This document shows, piece after piece, positions 54,862 through 63,973 of a DNA stretch of 64,000 nucleotides (positions are counted from its first letter, which is position 1; every line of letters starts with the position of its first letter). Under the pieces are notes generated by a model, which searched no databases, was not told where the DNA came from, and saw only the letters and a list, made by a program, of their open reading frames with translations. The stretch lies in contig JBALVL010000002.1 of assembly GCA_036961355.1 (NCBI GenBank), positions 1 through 64,000 on the forward strand, given 5' to 3'. Source of the DNA: Motiliproteus sp036961355 (GTDB lineage: Bacteria; Pseudomonadota; Gammaproteobacteria; Pseudomonadales; Balneatricaceae). The position numbers and the translations under genes were made by a program.

Positions 54862-55400
54862 CGAAGGACTTTCCGGACGGTGCTCAATAGCGTTTTGAGT
54901 AGGGGCTTAATAACAGATTGCAGAACCGACCAACGCCAGGCGTGGATCAGCAACAGTATCGCAAACGGGATCGCCGTGATCAGGTGGATGTAGTGATTGA
55001 ATACCCCTAGCCATTCGCCACGGTTTCCGAGTAACAACAGGTAGACGCCGCTGAGCGCGCTGAAGATCAGTAGCCATTCGATCAATTGGCCGGTTTTCTT
55101 GAGTTTGGGTTTATGGCTATTTTGCAGCAGGCGACGGTGGCTAAGCCAGAACGGGAGAGCACTGAGTGGGAACAGCAGCAGTCCGGCGACAACATGAGCA
55201 AACAGCAGCGCCCGGGTACCCTGCCAGGGCAACGTGAAGATATTCCACAGCGGCAAACCGGTAACAAATAACAGGTATAGAGCGGCTTCGGCCAACCGGT
55301 GGTGGTAAGCCAGTGAGCCCCAGTAACGCTGAAGCACGGGCGGCTGGGACGTTGCCCTGTCGGGCGCGTTAACGGTGGCACTTGTTGGCATGGATGACAT
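54858..55400 (-). CDS. Four-helix membrane protein, cytochrome b561-like
   Basis: About 180 residues with four hydrophobic segments and several conserved-looking His (YHHRLAEAALYLLFVTGLPLW, LLFAHVVAGLLLF, FNHYIHLITAIPFAILLLIHAW), the pattern of b-type cytochromes that carry electrons between quinol and periplasmic partners. The ATG at 55400 has CAGGA eight bases upstream; a GTG at 55451 is less likely. Coupled to the multihaem cytochrome by a four-base overlap, so it is probably its membrane electron partner (inference). Confidence 0.8.
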   Translation of the reverse strand: MSSMPTSATVNAPDRATSQPPVLQRYWGSLAYHHRLAEAALYLLFVTGLPLWNIFTLPWQGTRALLFAHVVAGLLLFPLSALPFWLSHRRLLQNSHKPKLKKTGQLIEWLLIFSALSGVYLLLLGNRGEWLGVFNHYIHLITAIPFAILLLIHAWRWSVLQSVIKPLLKTLLSTVRKVLR

Positions 55401-55491
55401 CGGCCGATTCCTGATGAGGTCGACCGCAAGTAAGCCCCGCTTGGAAGACACAGTGCTTTATTGGGTCTGGTAGGGATGGTGGCGGTGAACG

Positions 55492-57555
55492 TTAGTTGGC
55501 GCTGACTTTGACCTTGGCGGCCAATACCATCGCGGTACCGTGAGGGCCACCTGCCGCCGTCACCTGCGGCACATTGTCGGCATCCAGATCGAAGCCTTCT
55601 CCTTCGACGCTTTGTTCGCCGGAGTCGCCCAGCCATTCGGACATCTGCATACCCTGATCGGTAGCCGAACCGTTGATCACCCCTTTAAACCAGCCGACAT
55701 AACGTGCCGCCAAGGTTTCTAGCTCCAGCGCCTGATCGTTTTCACCTTCGGCGTTTTTAAGGTGCAGCATCGCTACGCGGACGCCACCCGAGATCGCTGC
55801 CGCTGTCCACGGGGTGTGCTCGGTGGTTGTCCCGGGTGTTTGTGACCAGGTGTTGATCGCCTGATCAAACAGTTTGTTATCGACAGCCAGGTACAACTGA
55901 CGGGCGGCATCGCGGTATTTGGCATCTTCGGTCGCTAGGAAGGCTGCTGTCAGACCACGGATAGCGGCAAACTGCGCGTCCAGCGATTGGCCTTTGTCGG
56001 TGCTGGCATTGAGCTCAGTATTATTAATCTCGGAACTATTAAGAACAGCACCATCATGGGCCAAACCGTTGTCACCGATCAGGTTGGCGATAATAAAGTC
56101 AGCCTGCTGGGTAATTAGCGCCAGTGCACGTTTACCCTGGGCCGAATTGAGGTTGATATCGCTACCCTCGGCAGAGGCATAGCCCACCGGCAACGCATCT
56201 TGTGAACGCTGAAAAATCGACAAAGCCACGATGCTATAGGCCGCATCGAAGGTAGTGACATGATCATTCTGCTGACCGTTGTAGCTATCGACTAAGGTAC
56301 CGGCCTCGCTATTAAAGTGCAGTGCGTCGAGGTTCTTGAATAGCATGGATGCTAGATTAGAAGCCAGTGAAAAGGCGTCATCGGCGGCGACATCGTTTGC
56401 CGCATCGGCATCGATGTTGGCAGTGGGGGCCGCAGCAAAAGGCGCACCATCAAACACAGCGGTAAAGGCGGGGTTCTGTTGGCTGTTAGCTTGGCGCTGG
56501 TCAGAAAAGGCGAAGTATTCGCTGACCGGCCATAACATCAGCCAGGTATCTCGCAGGCTGGAACTGCCGTCGACGACCTTCAGGCTTTCGACCGACTTAA
56601 CATCGTTCTGACTGCCTTCGGTAACGGCAACCTGATGCGGGAACCAAACGGCGCCATTGACGGGATCGTAGTCCGGTGTGATTGCGCTACCCAGTTGTTT
56701 GCCGTTGTAGCCCAGCTGCTGCTGTAGCATCAACATCTTATCGACCGACAGTTCGGTCAAAATAACACCGTTCATACCGTCAACGGCGGAAACGCCCAGC
56801 GCGTGGACACCGTCCTGATCCTGAGTGGCGGACTGTGCTTCGACCTCTTCGTCACTCTCAATGATGTGCATACCGCCCAAAAAGTCCTGCGACCACATCA
56901 CCTCTTTCAGCAAAATACCGCCAACAGCAGCCGGGTTGATCACCTTTTCGGTCTGGCTTTCGGTCCAGCCCAGCGAGGCGTAGTCACGGTAATACGCGGG
57001 TAACTGTGTGGTTAGACTGCGTGCCTTGCCGCTAGCATCAAGATGGTCGATGGCATCACCGTTGACCACTTGGGTGTCGATCTGACCTGCAAACTCGGGC
57101 AGCGCAATTTGGTAGGGCAGCGAGATCGGGTACAGATTGAGCGGGATCTCTTCGGCGGGGTAGGCGACCGAACTGGCCAGCTCGATGAAACGTTTACCCA
57201 GTGACGGCATGTCACCGCCGCGCTTGCTGCTTTGTGGGCCGTTTACCAGGTGAGGGCCCGCTTTTGATTGAAAATTAAGCGCGTACATCGCCTCTTCGGA
57301 ATATTCGTAGCTCTCGATACCCGCGGCATAATCAAATGCGCTGGGCTGATCAATCTGATCAGGGTCAAGGGTATCCAGATCCAGCCCCAGGCTTTCGGCC
57401 AGAGGTTCACCCGAAAGCTCGAACTCGGTATAGGCGAGCATTGCTGATGCGGGCATAAAACGTTTATCGAGCACTTCGACCTTCGGTCCTGCAATGGCTG
57501 CGCTACTGACGAGCATAGCGGCCGAAACGGCCAGAGTGAGTTTGCACTTGTTCAT
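55492..57555 (-). CDS. Secreted protein of unknown function, 687 aa
   Basis: A signal peptide of about 22 residues (SAAMLVSSAAIAGPKVEV) precedes a soluble, acidic, alanine-rich protein. The C-terminal half (about 420-680) reads like an all-helical toroid (FAAIRGLTAAFLATEDAKYRDAARQLYLAVDN, WTAAAISGGVRVAMLHLKNA), as in glycan- or protein-modifying (alpha/alpha) barrels. No Cys haem motif and no named domain is recognised. First gene of the operon, with GAGGGGGAC before the ATG and a Fur-like repeat 57-93 bases upstream. Confidence 0.8.
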   Translation of the reverse strand: MNKCKLTLAVSAAMLVSSAAIAGPKVEVLDKRFMPASAMLAYTEFELSGEPLAESLGLDLDTLDPDQIDQPSAFDYAAGIESYEYSEEAMYALNFQSKAGPHLVNGPQSSKRGGDMPSLGKRFIELASSVAYPAEEIPLNLYPISLPYQIALPEFAGQIDTQVVNGDAIDHLDASGKARSLTTQLPAYYRDYASLGWTESQTEKVINPAAVGGILLKEVMWSQDFLGGMHIIESDEEVEAQSATQDQDGVHALGVSAVDGMNGVILTELSVDKMLMLQQQLGYNGKQLGSAITPDYDPVNGAVWFPHQVAVTEGSQNDVKSVESLKVVDGSSSLRDTWLMLWPVSEYFAFSDQRQANSQQNPAFTAVFDGAPFAAAPTANIDADAANDVAADDAFSLASNLASMLFKNLDALHFNSEAGTLVDSYNGQQNDHVTTFDAAYSIVALSIFQRSQDALPVGYASAEGSDINLNSAQGKRALALITQQADFIIANLIGDNGLAHDGAVLNSSEINNTELNASTDKGQSLDAQFAAIRGLTAAFLATEDAKYRDAARQLYLAVDNKLFDQAINTWSQTPGTTTEHTPWTAAAISGGVRVAMLHLKNAEGENDQALELETLAARYVGWFKGVINGSATDQGMQMSEWLGDSGEQSVEGEGFDLDADNVPQVTAAGGPHGTAMVLAAKVKVSAN

Positions 57556-57611
57556 GATTGTCCCCCTCAGAACATCGATTGAATTCAGTGGAAGGGATCA
57601 TAAACATATTT

Positions 57612-57648
57612 AATGCGAATAAGAATGCCTATCATTCATATTCGTATT
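57612..57648. promoter_or_regulatory. Fur-like operator
   Basis: AATGCGAATAAGAATG, five bases, then CATTCATATTCGTATT: a 16-base inverted repeat with 14 matches. The composition (GAATAAGAATG, ATCATTCATATTC) is close to overlapping Fur boxes. It lies upstream of the secreted-protein/cytochrome operon on the minus strand. Confidence 0.6.
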
Positions 57649-57908
57649 AAAATAATAAAAAAGGGTTATTAGGCGCCGCTGGCGCAGTACGTTGTAGTGA
57701 TCTCTGGTACGGGGCTGTCGACGTAATTACGAGCAGCCGTTGCCGCTCGATACGCCGATACGAGCTGTTATCCGATCACGGGTTTTCCAACGCGGGCCCG
57801 GATCATTTACCATTGCACTAGCAATACACTCCAGCTCCGTTGTTCTGTTCCAACTATTCGGCCGTCTACATCTGCACCGTGTATTCCGGCCCATAAAGAA
57901 TCGATGTT

Positions 57909-58997
57909 ATGAAATTTATCCCTCAGCACAGCAAAAAAGCACGGCTACTGAGTCAGGCGCTGGCACGTAGCCTTGATATTGATACCTTTGCGGCCAACAA
58001 TGCGGTGGCGTTGATGTACGGACACTCGCGCTGGACGGTGTTGTGCAAGGCGATGCTCAACGGGCAGCCGTCGATGTGGGATGAGCAGATAACTCTGGAT
58101 GAGGTCGACGCGCGGCAGACGATACTGATCGAGCGGTTGCGCGACGGCTTGTCGCTTGATGACAACGCCAGCCGCACCCTGGTGCAGCACCTTAAACCGA
58201 CCGCGCAGGCCAAGAGTCAGGTGGTTGCCATCAATCAACGTCCGGCGGGGCCGGGCGGGTCGCCTGTGGAGGATTATAATGCCATCACTGAGGCGTTCGG
58301 CAAGATCGGTAATGCTCCGAATCCTGATGCCGTGCTGGGTGGACTGCTGAAGGAGGCGATGGGAACCGCCGGTGAGACGTTACCGGCGGATTTTGATTTC
58401 GACAAACTAAGCGACCGGCTACGGGTAGCCAAACCGGTCGATCCGGGGGCTTATTTCGACATCCTGCAAAGTCTGGGCTGGCCGTTGGATGAGTCCTCGT
58501 TCGAGCAGGACTACGTCACCGGAGAACCGTCCTTTTTTGCCGAATCGCAAACCGGCCATGTGCCGGTTTATATCACCGCGCTGGCGATGATCCCCGAAGA
58601 CGATAACGATGCGCTGGCGCAAGCGGCGATGGTTCAGACCGAGGCGGATAACCGCGACAATATGGGCACCGAACGTTTGATTTTGCTGTGGAGCCAGCCG
58701 GTGGTGAAGGTAATCGATGGCGCCGGTTACAGCTATTGGGGTTGCCTGTGGCAGGACGGTCAGTGGCGTGATTTTTTGATCAACGGTGAGATGGATTGCG
58801 CCGACCGCTTGTTCGCGTTGAACCCACCGGGGCAGACCGCCAACCGTCCCAGCCGAAGCCAGGCTGATCCCGACCATGATTTGGCCAAAGCGGTGGTGAT
58901 CTTCCTGCACGGTCTGCAAGCGCAGCGTGAGCAGGTCAAGATGGCAACCATCCCGACCCCCAGCGGTTGGGAGACGTTGTTGCCGTCGTTGCAATAG
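57909..58997 (+). CDS. Cytoplasmic protein of unknown function, 362 aa
   Basis: No signal peptide or membrane segment. The N-terminal 45 residues (ARLLSQALARSLDI, NNAVALMYGHSRWTVLCKAM) resemble the small helical module 'hsxA-x-x-x-GYxxWxxL' found at the start of several uncharacterised proteobacterial proteins. The middle is acidic with a GPGGS linker, and the C-terminal third contains SYWGCLWQDGQWRDFLINGEMD. Function unknown. It is divergent from the secreted-protein operon; the roughly 260 bases between 57648 and its start show nothing else of note. Confidence 0.75.
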   Translation: MKFIPQHSKKARLLSQALARSLDIDTFAANNAVALMYGHSRWTVLCKAMLNGQPSMWDEQITLDEVDARQTILIERLRDGLSLDDNASRTLVQHLKPTAQAKSQVVAINQRPAGPGGSPVEDYNAITEAFGKIGNAPNPDAVLGGLLKEAMGTAGETLPADFDFDKLSDRLRVAKPVDPGAYFDILQSLGWPLDESSFEQDYVTGEPSFFAESQTGHVPVYITALAMIPEDDNDALAQAAMVQTEADNRDNMGTERLILLWSQPVVKVIDGAGYSYWGCLWQDGQWRDFLINGEMDCADRLFALNPPGQTANRPSRSQADPDHDLAKAVVIFLHGLQAQREQVKMATIPTPSGWETLLPSLQ

Positions 58998-59214
58998 GGG
59001 CGTAATTTGGCGATTGTGCCGGGCTACTGAGTACCCAAGCGTGAGGTTATCGTTGGGCAGAGATAGTTGGGCCGAGTAGTTGAACGATCAGTACAACTTG
59101 AACCATTGATGGTGGCTTAACCTCTACTTCTGACGCCGCGAGAAAAGTTACTGTTGCCTTAGCGAAACCGCTCTGTTGATGGAAAGCTTTAAGCGGATTG
59201 AGGACTATGGCTAA

Positions 59215-61506
59215 TTAGCCGGTTCTTTGAGTGTGTACCTCGAGTGCCTGCTGTAGTGGTCCTGAGTGATTCGACAAGTTACGCCTAAGGGTTTGATATT
59301 CCTCGAATGATTCCTCTACCAAGCATTTGTCGAGCTCTCTAAGGGCCTCATAGAGTGGGTCCAATCGTAAAATCCCTGCCGTCCCTTTAAGCATATGGGC
59401 GATATTCTTTGCGGCGCTAAGGGCGGATTCATCGGAAGGTAGAGACAGTGGTAACTGATTTTCATTGTCACAATACAGCTGAAAGAAATCGGTTACCATT
59501 TGAAGGTAAAAGACTGGGTCTTGCCAAAAGTGAAAGGCTGCATTCAGGTCTGCGATATCAGAAAAAAAGGCCAGCTGTTCGATGAACGTATCCTCGGAGG
59601 TTTGTTCCTGAGAGGGCGATCCTATCGAAGAAGAGGTTATCCCTAAGAGGCCATCAATTAGGGGCTCAAGTTTATCGAAATCAATCGGCTTTGCGACGAC
59701 ATCATCCATACCGTCTGTCAGACACTTGGCGTTGACGGACTCGGAGTAATGGGCGGTAACTGCAATCACGGGGATGGGCTTGCTCCTTCCTTCCTCAAGG
59801 CGCCGAATTTCTCGAGTGGCCGATATGCCATCCAAGATGGGCATTTGCACATCCATCAGGATTAAATCGTAGTGGCGTTTCTGGTAAAGCTCCAGAGCTT
59901 GTTGTCCATTGATCGCTATATCGACGGTATGGCCAAATTCAGTTAGCTTTCTCTGTAGCAGCAGCGCGTTGATAACCACGTCTTCAGCGACAAGAATATG
60001 ACGCGATAGGGAAGGCAACCGCTCGGAATTTTTATGATAATTCGGGTCGTATAGGCATGGGCCTTGTCCGTCAAACGGTAGCAGATCGACCGTAAAGTGA
60101 GCTGAAGTCCCTTCGCCCAATGCACTATTAATCCAGATATCCCCTTGCATGAGATCAATAATGCGCTTGCAGATCGTAGTGCCAAGACCGGTGCCACCGT
60201 ACTGCCTACTTATGGATTGCTCTGCCTGAGTGTAAGGATCGAATATGTGTTTCAGCTGAGAAGCCGACATGCCGATACCTGAGTCTGAAACAACGAAATG
60301 GATGCCCTCCCCAGCAGGGCTGCACTGAACGCTGAAAATGACATCCCCAGTGTCTGAAAACTTAATGGCATTAGATATTAAATTTTGGATAACCTGGCGC
60401 AGCTTAGTGGGGTCTCCAACGAAGTGAGAGCTCTCTTCTCCATGGTACTGAACGATTAAATCGATGTTTTTTTGACTGAGTTCATGTGTAAACATCTGCT
60501 TAATAGAATAAACCATCCCTTTGAGATTAAACGGAATATGCTCTAAGGATACCTGCATAGAATCATGCTTCGTAAAATCAAGAATATCGTTGATAATTTG
60601 TAGTAGAGATCGGGCAGAGTCTGAAATGATAGAAATGTCCGGCAGGAATTTTTCAGGTAATTCTTTATCTTTTTGGATGATCTCAGAAAATCCAATAATT
60701 GCGCTCATTGGCGTGCGAATTTCATGACTGACCGAAGCGGTAAATTCCATTTTACTTTTGGAGGCCATATCGGCGGTATCGCGTGCGATGACAAGTTCTT
60801 CATTTTTTCTGGTAAGTGTTTGTTCGCTCCGCTGGAGCCGTAGGTGATCGAGTCGATGGGAATTAAAATTTCCTTTCTGCCATCTGAGGTGTGTGATGGC
60901 CATCAACATCGTTGCCAGAGGTAGGGATGATTTTGCAATCATTGTGGCGAAGTTGTTGGCATCAATGCCTGTCATGAAAGCCAGGGACAAGGGAAAAGCG
61001 ATGAAAAAGACGAGTAAGAACGCGGTGCATCGACGCGTGAGGGGGCAGGTAGCAAAGACGATCGCCGAACCGAACATGTAGCTTGTAAGGTGGTCGGAGA
61101 ACCCGTGGGATAGGCCCCACTGCATGCTCTCGCAAATTAAAAGACTGAATCCGAAGATAAACAGCCCTCGCTGAGTGCTCCTGATAGAGGCTGACTTCCT
61201 TGGATAAAAAAGGATTGTAAAGACAGCAAACAAGCCAAACACGAATGGCAGAGTCGTGATGCAGATAGATATCACTGCAGAACTCAGCGCTCCGTCAAAT
61301 ACAGCGGCGAAGTGTTGGGTTGAAGCGGCGTACGATTCTTGCGCGTGAGCCAAATGCCCTAGTAACGTCGCTACCCAAATAGGAAGCAGGATGATTGCAA
61401 TCCAGCGAACTATGCGTAAGTAGTCGTGCAGGAACAGCGCGGTGCGACGCGGCAGTCCTGACAGGTCGTGGGGATTATTTATTTTAATTAGGAAGGGGAT
61501 TGGCAT
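59215..61506 (-). CDS. Hybrid sensor histidine kinase with receiver and Hpt domains
   Basis: A 763-residue kinase. Residues 30-215 hold five or six membrane segments, a sensor of the MASE-like kind with no periplasmic loop of size. After a coiled coil come HisKA with H261 (SVSHEIRTPMSAIIGFSE), the ATPase domain (NLISNAIKFSDTG, SDSGIGMS, GTGLGTTICKRIIDLM), a receiver with D552 (LILMDVQMPILDG) and a C-terminal Hpt with H704 (AHMLKGTAG). All phosphotransfer residues are present. The target regulator is not in the window. About 200 bases downstream and 260 upstream show no gene. Confidence 0.93.
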   Translation of the reverse strand: MPIPFLIKINNPHDLSGLPRRTALFLHDYLRIVRWIAIILLPIWVATLLGHLAHAQESYAASTQHFAAVFDGALSSAVISICITTLPFVFGLFAVFTILFYPRKSASIRSTQRGLFIFGFSLLICESMQWGLSHGFSDHLTSYMFGSAIVFATCPLTRRCTAFLLVFFIAFPLSLAFMTGIDANNFATMIAKSSLPLATMLMAITHLRWQKGNFNSHRLDHLRLQRSEQTLTRKNEELVIARDTADMASKSKMEFTASVSHEIRTPMSAIIGFSEIIQKDKELPEKFLPDISIISDSARSLLQIINDILDFTKHDSMQVSLEHIPFNLKGMVYSIKQMFTHELSQKNIDLIVQYHGEESSHFVGDPTKLRQVIQNLISNAIKFSDTGDVIFSVQCSPAGEGIHFVVSDSGIGMSASQLKHIFDPYTQAEQSISRQYGGTGLGTTICKRIIDLMQGDIWINSALGEGTSAHFTVDLLPFDGQGPCLYDPNYHKNSERLPSLSRHILVAEDVVINALLLQRKLTEFGHTVDIAINGQQALELYQKRHYDLILMDVQMPILDGISATREIRRLEEGRSKPIPVIAVTAHYSESVNAKCLTDGMDDVVAKPIDFDKLEPLIDGLLGITSSSIGSPSQEQTSEDTFIEQLAFFSDIADLNAAFHFWQDPVFYLQMVTDFFQLYCDNENQLPLSLPSDESALSAAKNIAHMLKGTAGILRLDPLYEALRELDKCLVEESFEEYQTLRRNLSNHSGPLQQALEVHTQRTG

Positions 61507-61769
61507 GAGTTAGCCTGCTGCACCAATGCTTAGGTTGTTTAGGGTTTCATGGGAACGCATAGAGACGAGCGGCCAGAGGATAGGTCAGATTGGAACATGT
61601 ACTAAACACTGGTCTGTTTTCGAAGCCTTATTGTGGATATTGCTGATATTAGATAGCACGTGCTGAAATCTCTACCGATGGGGTCAACAGAAGAAACAAT
61701 TCCGGCTGCTTCACGAACTAAGCTGCCCCGTTTCTGCCCTATATAGATGGGTGCCCAGGCGATAAAGGG

Positions 61770-62129
61770 TCAATGACAAGGCGGTGGCGTGCGAACTTGT
61801 TGCTGGATTGTGGACAGACTCTGGGTGACCCACAATCCGTTTTCCGCCTTAAACTGCACGAGGTCCTGTTTGGCTAAGTTAGGATAAGCCTTAAACAGCG
61901 CAGTCACGGACGCGTTGAAGTCAGCGATCAACGGCTGATTTTGGCACAAACAGCTAGGGTGGTCCTGACCCGAATCTATACACGCCATCACTGCTGATGA
62001 GACATTATCGATTTTGTGCTGTATCGCCGCCAACGCAGCGGTCTGTGACGGGTCGGTGATATCTACGCTCGCCGCCGACCAAACGGGACTGCCCATAACG
62101 AATAGTATTAAGGTTACTAGATAGCGCAT
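61770..62129 (-). CDS. Small secreted protein with four cysteines
   Basis: A 119-residue protein with a signal peptide (about 1-19, ends VWSAA). The mature part is helical with Cys in VMACIDSG, HPSCLCQNQP and a C-terminal PPPCH, possibly two disulfides. AGGAG precedes the ATG. It follows the small membrane protein by 10 bases. Family unknown. Confidence 0.75.
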   Translation of the reverse strand: MRYLVTLILFVMGSPVWSAASVDITDPSQTAALAAIQHKIDNVSSAVMACIDSGQDHPSCLCQNQPLIADFNASVTALFKAYPNLAKQDLVQFKAENGLWVTQSLSTIQQQVRTPPPCH

Positions 62130-62139
62130 CGAACCACTC

Positions 62140-62454
62140 CTAAGGTGCTTTGTGTTTAGGTTTGAGAAAGTACACCACCAGCGAGAACACTAAACCGGTC
62201 GTACCGACCGCAGTGATACCTCCGACTAACATAAAGGGCAGTGCCCGTGCGTAAGGTTCGCTAATGGTAGCCATGCCGAACCACTCTTCGATCCCTACCA
62301 ACCCGATAAATACCGCGACATAAAGGACCAACGGTGCCAATCCGTAAACCAGATAAGCACCTGTAGCACGAGCCTTACTGCAATCTCTGCACGCTGCCCG
62401 TTTATGCTGCCAGTAAAAGATGCAGGTCAGGTATACCAAATAAATCAGTGCCAT
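62140..62454 (-). CDS. Small membrane protein with three transmembrane segments
   Basis: A 104-residue protein with hydrophobic segments at about 2-15, 36-54 and 73-97 and a short Cys/Arg-rich loop (RAACRDCSKARATG) between the first two. It ends in a basic tail (LKPKHKAP). It sits 28 bases after a secreted-protein gene and 10 before another, so the three probably form an operon. Function unknown. Confidence 0.75.
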   Translation of the reverse strand: MALIYLVYLTCIFYWQHKRAACRDCSKARATGAYLVYGLAPLVLYVAVFIGLVGIEEWFGMATISEPYARALPFMLVGGITAVGTTGLVFSLVVYFLKPKHKAP

Positions 62455-62482
62455 GAAGCCACCAGTGATAACCGCACGCTAT

Positions 62483-62914
62483 TTACGGGGCGATCAGCGC
62501 CCGGTAGTTTTCAGGAACATATCGCCCGACCTGATTAACCAAGTGAATTGCATTAGCGTTTAACTTGTGACTCGATACGCTCTTAGTCACGCCATCATCA
62601 GATAGCATAATGGCTAGCTTCAGAGAGTGGCTTGGCAACTCACTAAAGCTCTGTTTAAACAGGTATTCTGAAAGAACTTCTGAAGCAAGATGTTGCAACG
62701 CTAGCGACTGACTGGGCTCAATATCGACGACGTTATCAATGATTTTAGAAGCTGACTGGTATACCAGTAGTGAAACCTTGCCATCTTCGTGAAATGTCAT
62801 CGAATGGGTTCCCTTTATCCCCTTGTTGGGTTTCAGAGTCACCGACAATTCGGCGGCAGCGGCATTCACCGATAACAGCAAACCCAATATCACACTAGCT
62901 ATCGATCTATTCAT
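62483..62914 (-). CDS. Secreted protein of unknown function, about 143 aa
   Basis: A signal peptide (MNRSIASVILGLLLSVNAAA) precedes a beta-rich soluble domain (LSVTLKPNKGIKGTHSMTFH, KVSLLVYQSASKIIDNV, LKLAIMLSDDGVTKSVS). The ATG at 62914 is preferred over a GTG at 62923. First gene of the three-gene set of envelope proteins. No family recognised. Confidence 0.75.
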   Translation of the reverse strand: MNRSIASVILGLLLSVNAAAAELSVTLKPNKGIKGTHSMTFHEDGKVSLLVYQSASKIIDNVVDIEPSQSLALQHLASEVLSEYLFKQSFSELPSHSLKLAIMLSDDGVTKSVSSHKLNANAIHLVNQVGRYVPENYRALIAP

Positions 62915-63104
62915 AATTACCACTGTAAATGTCTTTTAATAACCACGAGTTAAATACTAGCACGCCACACCATCATCGGTTGTTTGTTTAGCAATGTTGA
63001 TCGAAAAATGGCATTCGTAGCTTTGTATTGCGTTGGTCGTAGATACACTTAATTTTGCTTGTTCGCCAGGGCATTCGTCCGTTATCGGTGCAACTTTTAT
63101 AGTC

Positions 63105-63137
63105 AAAAAAAACCCCGCTAACGTCCTGTTAGCGGGG
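63105..63137 (-). terminator. Intrinsic terminator of the Rsm-type RNA
   Basis: On the minus strand CCCCGCTAAC-AGGAC-GTTAGCGGGG followed by TTTTTTTT. Its loop carries the last GGA motif. Confidence 0.92.
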
Positions 63138-63243
63138 CTTGGGTGTCATCCTGACTTGATCTTATCCTTAAGATCCCTAACCGGCTTCCTGTCGGTCTGA
63201 TCAATCCTGATTCCTGTTGAAGCTATTCTGTCTGGATATGCGA
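63106..63243 (-). ncRNA. RsmY/RsmZ-type CsrA-sequestering small RNA
   Basis: A transcript of about 138 nt with seven GGA motifs (complement TCC at 63212, 63205, 63187, 63174, 63165, 63149 and 63124). All but one sit in or next to hairpin loops: TCAA-CAGGAATCAGGA-TTGA, ACCG-ACAGGAAGC-CGGT, GATCTTA-AGGA-TAAGATC, GTCA-GGA-TGAC and the terminator loop ACAGGAC. Spacing, length and architecture match the RsmX/Y/Z RNAs that titrate the translational repressor CsrA/RsmA. It lies divergent from a DUF2489 gene. The sequence is not coding. Confidence 0.87.
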
Positions 63244-63249
63244 ATGGCG

Positions 63250-63278
63250 ACTATAGGAAAAAGACCTATTTTTGTCAT
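63250..63278 (-). promoter_or_regulatory. Sigma-70 promoter of the Rsm-type small RNA
   Basis: On the minus strand ATGACA (63278-63273), a 17-base spacer and TATAGT (63255-63250). Start near 63243. No TGTAAG-N6-CTTACA GacA box was found upstream. Confidence 0.7.
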
Positions 63279-63413
63279 GGATATCAATTTAACCGAGAAC
63301 GGCGTTGCAACAACAAGACGATAGTTAAGCGTTGATACAGTCGCTACAATGGCCGCTTGCAAACAATTCCTGGGCTTCGGGCCTATCGGAAACAGATATC
63401 GGGAGATCGCCGG

Positions 63414-63887
63414 ATGTTCGAGCAGTACCAAGGTGTGATGATTATTGTTGGACTGATTTTGATTGCCGTCTTGCTGATGGTGATCCGCAGACAGTTGCGT
63501 ACTCAACGACAAGAGCGTGAGGCTCATCAGGCGCTGCTTGAAGAGATGAAAGTTAAGGCGCAAAAGCAGCGTGACTATCTGATCGAGAGTGTTCGGGTCA
63601 TTTCGTCGGCGATGGGCGATGGCCAGTGCGAGTTGACCGAGGGGTGTATTCGGCTGAAGAAATTGCTCGACCATCTGGCTCCGTATCTGCACAAGCACGA
63701 GGACTTTGCCATCATCAACGAGATGTATGAGCTGACCAAGCACATGCCGATTCTGGATGAATGGAAGAAGCTCAAGCTCAAGCAACGTTTTGAGATGACA
63801 CAGCAACGCGAGGCGCTAGAGGCCGAACACCAAGCGGCGATCGAGCAGGCTGCAAAGAAACTCAGCCGCTATAATTTTGAACAGTGA
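63414..63887 (+). CDS. DUF2489 membrane-anchored protein
   Basis: About 157 residues: one N-terminal membrane segment (about 7-24, VMIIVGLILIAVLLMVI), a long helical part, and the DUF2489 core with YLIESVRVISSAMGDGQCE, LTEGCIRLKKLLDHLAPYL and MYELTKHMPILDEWKKLKLK. Function unknown; the family is common in gammaproteobacteria. The ATG at 63414 has GGGAGA upstream, whereas an earlier frame start at 63357 does not. Confidence 0.88.
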   Translation: MFEQYQGVMIIVGLILIAVLLMVIRRQLRTQRQEREAHQALLEEMKVKAQKQRDYLIESVRVISSAMGDGQCELTEGCIRLKKLLDHLAPYLHKHEDFAIINEMYELTKHMPILDEWKKLKLKQRFEMTQQREALEAEHQAAIEQAAKKLSRYNFEQ

Positions 63888-63973
63888 ACAGGGGTTGTGA
63901 CGTTTGAGTCGTTACCCTTGAACTGTACTCATTGAGTTATAACTCTTTCTAATTCAGCGCCGGGCCCTTCAGA

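Noticed and set aside
63201..63806. A 201-codon minus-strand open frame at the right end
   Set aside because: It runs antisense to the DUF2489 gene and through the small-RNA promoter into its first bases; the hairpins, GGA motifs and terminator explain this strand better.
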